From assembly GCF_000349565.1 (NCBI RefSeq), contig NZ_KB714631.1, forward strand, positions 103,969 through 167,968: a stretch of DNA of 64,000 bases, given 5' to 3'. Made by a program: the position numbers and the translations under genes. How positions within the stretch are numbered: the stretch's first letter is position 1; each line of letters starts with the position of its first letter. Below are positions 59,195 to 64,000 of the stretch, in pieces. The notes beneath the pieces were generated by a model. It did not search any database. It worked only from the letters and a program-made list of their open reading frames with translations, and was not told the origin of the DNA. Origin of the DNA: Curtobacterium flaccumfaciens UCD-AKU (lineage in GTDB: Bacteria > Actinomycetota > Actinomycetes > Actinomycetales > Microbacteriaceae).

Positions 59195-60162
59195 CAGAGC
59201 GCTGCCTTCCCGCGGGTCGCCCGCAGCTGGATCACGGCGATGACGACCGCGATGACGAAGAAGATCGTGGCGTTCGCCATCTGGTAGGCGTAGTCGCCGC
59301 CGTTGAAGCCCTTGAAGATCGACATCGCGACACTGGTGGTCGAGGTGCCGGGGCCGCCGTCGGTCAGGCCGACGATGATGTCGTACGAGTTCAGGAAGTT
59401 CTTGAACCCGATGACCAGGTTGATCAGGATGTAGCCCGCGGTCAGCGGTGCGGTGATCGAGACGAGTTGGCGCCAGGCACTGGCACCGTCGAGGGCCGCC
59501 GCTTCGTACACCTCGCCCGGGATCGAGAGCACCCCGGCGATGTAGATGAGGAGCGTCGACGGGATCGCCTGCCACGCGGTGACGACCACGATCGCCAGCC
59601 AGGCCAGATCGGGGTCCGCCAGGATGCTCTGCTCGAGCGGGCCGAACCCGATCGCCGTGGCGAAGGCCGGCAGGCTGTTCGCGAACAGGAACGAGAACAC
59701 GTACGCGATGACGATGCCCGAGATCACCATGGGCAGCACGAACACCGCGCGCAGGGCGATCTTGCCGCGGATCTTCGACGTCAGCGCGATGGCGAGCAGG
59801 AACGCGATCGCGTTGACGACGATCACGGTGACGAGCGAGAACCCGAGCGTGAACAGGTACGCCTGCAGGATCGCCGGGTCGGAGAACACCGCGATGTAGT
59901 TGGTGAGCCCGGTGAAGCGGAACTCGCCGAAGCCGACGGAGTTCGTGAAGCTCAGCACGATGCCCATCACGGCCGGCAGCGTGATGGCGAGCGTGAAGAG
60001 CACCAGCGTGGGCAGCAGGAACGCCAGGAACAGTGGGTCGACGCGGGGCTTCCGGCGTCCGTCCCGCAGTCCCTTCCGTCGTCCGGCCTGGAGGCCCGGG
60101 GCGGCCCCGCCACGGCGGCGGCGGTCCGCCGTCGTGATCGATTCGGTGGTCGTGGTTGCCAT
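59194..60162 (-). CDS. Carbohydrate ABC transporter permease, CUT1 MalF-type (alpha-glucoside locus)
   Basis: A 322-residue permease with a basic N-tail, first helix PLFLAFLLPTLVLFTLAITLP, several further helices and the EAA loop EVYEAAALDGASAWRQLVSI, then TAPLTAG. ATG 60162 follows the binding-protein stop by 12 bases. As in the other CUT1 loci here, no ATPase gene is present. Confidence 0.93.
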   Translation of the reverse strand: MATTTTESITTADRRRRGGAAPGLQAGRRKGLRDGRRKPRVDPLFLAFLLPTLVLFTLAITLPAVMGIVLSFTNSVGFGEFRFTGLTNYIAVFSDPAILQAYLFTLGFSLVTVIVVNAIAFLLAIALTSKIRGKIALRAVFVLPMVISGIVIAYVFSFLFANSLPAFATAIGFGPLEQSILADPDLAWLAIVVVTAWQAIPSTLLIYIAGVLSIPGEVYEAAALDGASAWRQLVSITAPLTAGYILINLVIGFKNFLNSYDIIVGLTDGGPGTSTTSVAMSIFKGFNGGDYAYQMANATIFFVIAVVIAVIQLRATRGKAAL

Positions 60163-60174
60163 TCGGACGTCTCC

Positions 60175-61473
60175 TTACGCGGCCGTGCGGAGCGCGAGAC
60201 GCGCCCAGTCGGCGTCGAGGGTGCGGAGCTGGCGCTGCGGGTCGCCGCCGAAGGCGATCGACTGCGCGGAGTTCGCGACCGGGATCTCGGCGGGGATGAG
60301 CTGCGAGGCACCGAGGTAGAAGGCTGCGTCGTCGTAGTACGACTGCATGCCGCGCAGGGCGGGGTTCGACGCCGGGGGAGCGTCCTTGCGAACGCCGAAG
60401 CCGTTGTTGTCCGCGTTGTACTGGTCGTTGACCTTCGACTGCATCAGGAAGGTCAGGAACTCGCGGGCGGCCTCCTGCTTGCGCGACGCCTCCGGGATCC
60501 AGAGGGCCAGGTCGACGTTCACGCGCACCTTCCGGTCGGCCGGGTCGTCGGTGACGGGCAGCGGGAAGGTGCCGAGGTCCATGTCCTTGTTCGTCTTGGC
60601 GATCTCACCGAGCGCCCACGGTCCCTGCAGGTACATGCTCGCCTTGCCCTGGGCGAAGGCGAGGTTGCCGTCGCCGTACCCACGGCTCGCGGCGCCGTCC
60701 TGGTGCCAGGCGCGGAGTCGCACCATGCGCTCCATCGGCTCCCGCAGGTCGCGCTCGAACGAGACGGCCGATCCCGTTCCGACGTTCGTGCCCTCGCGCC
60801 GCAGGGCCTCGAAGGTCGCCGGGGTGTCGATCATGCCGCCGATCGAGTAGTCGAACATGCCCTGGGCGATCGTCCAGTTGTCCTTGAACGTGCCGTAGAT
60901 CGGCGCGATGCCGGCCTTCGTCAGTCGTTCGCACACGTCGGCGAACTCGCTCCACGTCGTCGGGACCTCGAGCCCCTGCTCCGCGAACAGTGCCTTGTTG
61001 TAGATCACCGACGCCGCGGTCACCGAGTAGGGCAGGGCGCTCTTCCGGCCGGGGTAGTCGGCGGTCTGCTCCATGAGCGGCCACAGGTCGGGGTTGATGG
61101 TGTCGGCCTGCGGCAGGTCGGACAGGTCCGTCAGCGCACCGTGCTCGACGAACGGCACGACCGAGAAGTTGTAGTTCCAGCAGCCGAGGTCCGGCGGTCG
61201 GTTCCGGACGAAGTTCGCGGACATGCTCGAGGTCGAGTCGCGGACGACCCGGATCTTCGACTGGGTCTGGTGGAACCGTGCGATGAGCTCGTCGAAGTAG
61301 CCGATGACCTCGGGCTTCGACACGTAGAACGTGATGGTCTCCGGCCTGGCGCTCGAGGACCCGATCGGGGCGCACCCGGCGAGCGCGAGGCCCGCCCCGA
61401 TGCCGCCCGCTCCCAGCAGGAACGAGCGTCGGCTGACCGAGGCTGCGTTCCTGGCGGTGGCGTGTGCTTGCAC
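60175..61473 (-). CDS. CUT1 sugar-binding lipoprotein (alpha-glucoside locus, Tat-type signal)
   Basis: A 432-residue solute-binding lipoprotein. Twin Arg in SRRSFLLGAGG (about 14-24), lipobox ALAGC near 34. The mature part has ETITFYVSKPEVIGYFDELIARF, RPPDLGCWNYNF and YNKALFAEQGLEVP typical of family-1 binders. GTG 61473 has GGAG five bases upstream. It is first in the operon and divergent from the ROK-type regulator. Confidence 0.92.
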   Translation of the reverse strand: MQAHATARNAASVSRRSFLLGAGGIGAGLALAGCAPIGSSSARPETITFYVSKPEVIGYFDELIARFHQTQSKIRVVRDSTSSMSANFVRNRPPDLGCWNYNFSVVPFVEHGALTDLSDLPQADTINPDLWPLMEQTADYPGRKSALPYSVTAASVIYNKALFAEQGLEVPTTWSEFADVCERLTKAGIAPIYGTFKDNWTIAQGMFDYSIGGMIDTPATFEALRREGTNVGTGSAVSFERDLREPMERMVRLRAWHQDGAASRGYGDGNLAFAQGKASMYLQGPWALGEIAKTNKDMDLGTFPLPVTDDPADRKVRVNVDLALWIPEASRKQEAAREFLTFLMQSKVNDQYNADNNGFGVRKDAPPASNPALRGMQSYYDDAAFYLGASQLIPAEIPVANSAQSIAFGGDPQRQLRTLDADWARLALRTAA

Positions 61474-61534
61474 GTCGTCTCCGTCCGTCCGGACCCGGCG
61501 TCCCTGCCGTTCCGTCCCGCGAGCGGCTCCGATG

Positions 61535-61605
61535 CAGCCCGCGGAACTAAATGTAGCGAGAAAATCTAATTCTGCAAGGAACTCGTCGCACGATAGGGTC
61601 ACGGC
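61535..61605. promoter_or_regulatory. AT-rich control region between the importer and ROK regulator
   Basis: The stretch around 61545-61575 is the most AT-rich in the area, with a direct repeat CTAAAT ... CTAATT about 19 bases apart and an intervening GAGAAAAT. NagC/Mlc-type ROK regulators bind AT-rich sites, so this is the likely operator and overlapping promoter zone. Confidence 0.5.
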
Positions 61606-62835
61606 ATGCCGCCACCCCGTGGAACGAGCGCAGAGACGCTGCTCGCGTACGCCTTCGACTCCGCGGCGTTCACCGCGACCGAGGCGATCGACGCCACCGG
61701 GCTGACCCGGTCGACCGTCCTGGGTGCGGCCGAGGAACTCGTCCGGCTCGGCTGGCTCCGCGAGCTCGACGACGCCCGTGCCGCGGGGGAGTACCGGATG
61801 GGACGCCCCGCCCGGCGCTACGAACTCGACACCGTCGCCGGGGTCGTCGTCGGCGTGGACGCCGGCCAGCACCGGGTCACCACCTTCGTCGCCGACCTGC
61901 GCGGCACCGTCCTGGGCCGTGCCGAGGGGGCGCTCGGTGCATCTGGCCTCGACGTGCCCGTGCGGCTCCGGGTCATCGCCGACACCGTGGCCGCTGCGCT
62001 CGCTTCGGCAGGCGTCGACCGCACCCGGGTCCTGGTCACCGTCGTGGGTGTCCCCGCACCGGTCGACGCCGCCGGTGCCTCGCCCGACGACGGCGGCTTC
62101 TGGGTCCGGATGAACCCGGGGTTCGACGGCACCGTGCCGGGCGGGCGGGTGCTCGTCGAGAACGATGCGAACCTCGCCGCGCTCGCCGAACGGCCGTCCT
62201 CGGGTGACGCGTCCTTCGCGGCGCTGCTGTCCGGCGAACGCTACGGCGCTGGCCTCGTCGTCGACGGGGTCCTGCTGCGCGGCGCCCACGGCGGAGCGGG
62301 GGAGATGCGGGTGCTCGAGCTCGTCGAGGGCGTCGGTTCGTCCGCCGGCATCGGCGCCGTCGCCCGAACCTTCGTGGCCGACGCCGTCGCCGCGGGGCGC
62401 ATCCCCGCGGACGCCGCGCTCGCCGCGGACGCCGCACTGGTGTTCGCGGCCGCACGGAGCGGTGATCCGGTCGCGCGCACCATCGTCGACCGCCTGGGCG
62501 ACCGCCTGGCCCGGGTCTGCGTCCTGCTCGCGAGCCTGCTCGACATCGACCGCGTGGTGGTCGCCGGCGCGATCGCCCAACCGGCGGTCGCCGTCATTGA
62601 CCGTGCCCGCGACCTGCTCGCCGAGGGGCACTTCGACCCGGTGCCCGAACTCGTCGCGTCGTCGCTCGGCGCCGACGTCGTCGTCATCGGGGCCGTGGCC
62701 CACGCGGTCGATGCGGTGCGGGCCGACCCGCTGTCCTTTCCGCTGCTCAGCCGGGCAGCGGCACCTCGTGGTCCCGGTCCCACGGTTCCGTCCAGCCGAG
62801 TCGGTCGAACAGTGCATCCAGCAGCATCGCGGTGA
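61606..62835 (+). CDS. ROK-family transcriptional regulator
   Basis: A 409-residue regulator of the NagC/XylR group: N-terminal winged helix (FTATEAIDATGLTRSTVLGAAEELVRLGWL), then a sugar-kinase-like domain with GVVVGVDAGQHRVTTFVADLRG, VENDANLAALAE and a GAHGGAGEMRV segment. The usual zinc-binding Cys cluster of ROK proteins is not evident. Its last 29 codons overlap the 3' end of the Nudix gene on the other strand. It is divergent from the alpha-glucoside importer and so probably controls it. Confidence 0.88.
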   Translation: MPPPRGTSAETLLAYAFDSAAFTATEAIDATGLTRSTVLGAAEELVRLGWLRELDDARAAGEYRMGRPARRYELDTVAGVVVGVDAGQHRVTTFVADLRGTVLGRAEGALGASGLDVPVRLRVIADTVAAALASAGVDRTRVLVTVVGVPAPVDAAGASPDDGGFWVRMNPGFDGTVPGGRVLVENDANLAALAERPSSGDASFAALLSGERYGAGLVVDGVLLRGAHGGAGEMRVLELVEGVGSSAGIGAVARTFVADAVAAGRIPADAALAADAALVFAAARSGDPVARTIVDRLGDRLARVCVLLASLLDIDRVVVAGAIAQPAVAVIDRARDLLAEGHFDPVPELVASSLGADVVVIGAVAHAVDAVRADPLSFPLLSRAAAPRGPGPTVPSSRVGRTVHPAASR

Positions 62836-63439
62836 AGCCCCACACCAGGTGGTCGTCGCCGTCGGCCTCGATCGTGAACGCTGCTCCGCGCCACTCCTGA
62901 CCACCGCGGCGGATCACCGTCACGCCGCGGTTCGCCGGGTCGAGCAGATCGGCAACCGGCACCCGGAACACCGCGGCCGACTCGTGCTCGTCGACGACGT
63001 GGATCGGTGACGGGTCCCGCCACCAGCCGATGACCGGCTGGACCAGGTGGTTCGAGAACGCCAGCGGTACGGCGGGCAGGGGGCCGAGCACCTCGACGCC
63101 GGCGGGATCGAGGCCCGTCTCCTCCTGCGCCTCGCGCAGTGCGGCGGCGACGGCGTCCACGTCGCCCGGGTCGATGCGCCCGCCGGGGAACGCGACCTCG
63201 CCGGCGTGGGCGCGCAGGGTCGTGGCCCGGGCGAGGAGCAGGACGTCGAGGTCGCGCGGGACCCCGGGTGCCGTCGCGGGTCGGTCGCTCGGGATGCGGT
63301 CGAGGACGCCGAAGAGCATCAGGACGGCCGCCCGTCGCGGGGTGGACGTCCCGCCGGGTTCGCCGATCGGCCCGGCGTCGCCCCAGCCGTCCGCAGCGAC
63401 CGCGGCGAGTGCTGCCCGTGCTGATCCGTCGTGCGTCAC
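62747..63439 (-). CDS. Nudix hydrolase (CoA pyrophosphatase-like)
   Basis: A 230-residue hydrolase of nucleoside-diphosphate-linked compounds. The Nudix box runs from about 86 to 110, with GGRIDPGD then ALREAQEETGLD containing the REXXEE metal-binding Glu residues. The preceding LLLARATTLRAHAGEVAFPGG matches the UPF0035/CoA-diphosphatase motif. GTG 63439. It overlaps the ROK gene tail to tail by 89 bases. Confidence 0.9.
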   Translation of the reverse strand: MTHDGSARAALAAVAADGWGDAGPIGEPGGTSTPRRAAVLMLFGVLDRIPSDRPATAPGVPRDLDVLLLARATTLRAHAGEVAFPGGRIDPGDVDAVAAALREAQEETGLDPAGVEVLGPLPAVPLAFSNHLVQPVIGWWRDPSPIHVVDEHESAAVFRVPVADLLDPANRGVTVIRRGGQEWRGAAFTIEADGDDHLVWGFTAMLLDALFDRLGWTEPWDRDHEVPLPG

Positions 63440-63621
63440 CCGTTCACCATAGATGCGGCCACCGGGAGCTCCGGTGACGCTGGCGCGCAGGAAGCTTCAC
63501 TGGGGATTGTTCGGGCGTCTCCTGGGAGCGGGGCAGGTGGGAACTGTGGGAACCGGAAGCGCCTCGGTGCCCCGTTCGCAGCGGGCCACCGCCACGATGG
63601 CAACGTCCGCCGGGAGGCCCC

Positions 63622-64000
63622 ATGTTCCACGATCTGCTCCGACCCCTGTTCCACATCGCCGTCGTCGCACCGTCCGTGCTCGTCCCGGTCGACGTCATCG
63701 CGGTGCTCCTCACCGTCGCCGCGCTCCTGCCCGCGTTCGGTCGTCGCTCCCGGCACCCGGTCCGGGGCCTGGTCTGGCGGCTCGGCGCCATGGCCGTCGG
63801 AGCCGTGCTCGGCTTGGTCGCGGTGTGGTGGTTCGGCGACGTGCAGGACCTGTACGGGGTGTCGTTCACGCCGGTCACCCGGATGTGGGTGGCCTTGGCC
63901 TTCGGCGGTGTCGGCCTGCTCGTCGTGGTCGTCGTCCAGGGCGGCTGGCTGCGCCGCGTCCTCGGCCTGCTCGCGGCGGTGGCGGTGGCGCTGGCCGCCG
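63622..64000 (+). CDS. Membrane protein, N-terminal part only (cut by window end)
   Basis: An open frame runs from ATG 63622 (GGGAGG four bases upstream) to the window edge, 126 codons. It encodes FHDLLRPLFHIAVVAPSV, then hydrophobic segments around VIAVLLTVAALLPAF, GAMAVGAVLGLVAVWWFG, MWVALAFGGVGLLVVVVVQ and LRRVLGLLAAVAVALAA. The pattern of four helices at the N-terminus resembles the membrane anchor of some actinobacterial esterases, but the diagnostic part is missing, so I leave it unnamed. Confidence 0.7.
   Translation, partial: MFHDLLRPLFHIAVVAPSVLVPVDVIAVLLTVAALLPAFGRRSRHPVRGLVWRLGAMAVGAVLGLVAVWWFGDVQDLYGVSFTPVTRMWVALAFGGVGLLVVVVVQGGWLRRVLGLLAAVAVALAA

Overview
The window is about 70% G+C or higher by eye. 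It has GTG and ATG starts, many 4-base stop/start overlaps, a DtxR/IdeR-type iron box, Tat-type lipoprotein signals and ABC sugar importers without their own ATPase. This points to a high-GC actinobacterium. The gene content (SipW-type exported proteins, many LacI-controlled plant-sugar loci, a PnuC-like transporter) fits Microbacteriaceae, and my best guess is Curtobacterium; that is inference. I see no rRNA, tRNA, integrase, transposase or CRISPR array.

Layout. 1-5108: a siderophore importer (two permeases, ATPase, binding lipoprotein) with a divergent siderophore-interacting reductase, and an iron box in each promoter gap. 5253-10338: a CUT1 sugar importer divergent from an intracellular GH51 alpha-L-arabinofuranosidase. 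10696-17179: a LacI repressor and a CUT1 importer/GH35 beta-galactosidase operon. 17297-21029: small stress and hypothetical genes, a PRISE-type reductase and a GH13 enzyme. 21090-26275: a CUT2 monosaccharide importer and its divergent LacI regulator. 26529-33016: a CUT1 importer with a GH127 beta-L-arabinofuranosidase and a divergent LacI regulator. 33502-38736: araB-araD-araA plus an alditol-oxidase-like flavoenzyme. 38790-40192: a 36-residue membrane peptide, a strongly folded putative RNA and a repeat protein. 40396-45795: a peptide/nickel-type ABC importer with fused ATPases. 46006-48878: a DUF2087-like protein, an Eis-type acetyltransferase and a conserved hypothetical. 48742-51587: three SipW-type exported proteins with a Ser-His signal peptidase. 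51983-56412: PnuC-like transporter, TetR-like regulator, membrane protein with wHTH regulator, and a Nat-type ABC exporter. 56538-62835: alpha-glucosidase/CUT1 operon with a divergent ROK regulator. 62747-63439: Nudix hydrolase. 63622-end: a truncated membrane protein.

How it works together. Roughly half the window reads as a plant-glycan island. The GH51, GH127 and GH35 enzymes have no signal peptide, so arabino- and galacto-oligosaccharides would be imported first and cleaved inside. Free L-arabinose, also taken up by the CUT2 importer, then goes through AraA, AraB and AraD. A perfect 12-bp palindrome, GTGAGCGCTCAC, occurs five times in this window at exactly the relevant promoters and defines a candidate L-arabinose regulon. 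The GH35 and GH127 loci each have their own LacI protein and candidate operator.

Beyond genes, the gaps are unusually rich in dispersed extragenic repeats: a sequence-conserved palindromic terminator family, a perfect 55-bp repeat with a decayed copy inside the linker of a fused ABC ATPase gene, and at least three other repeat families.
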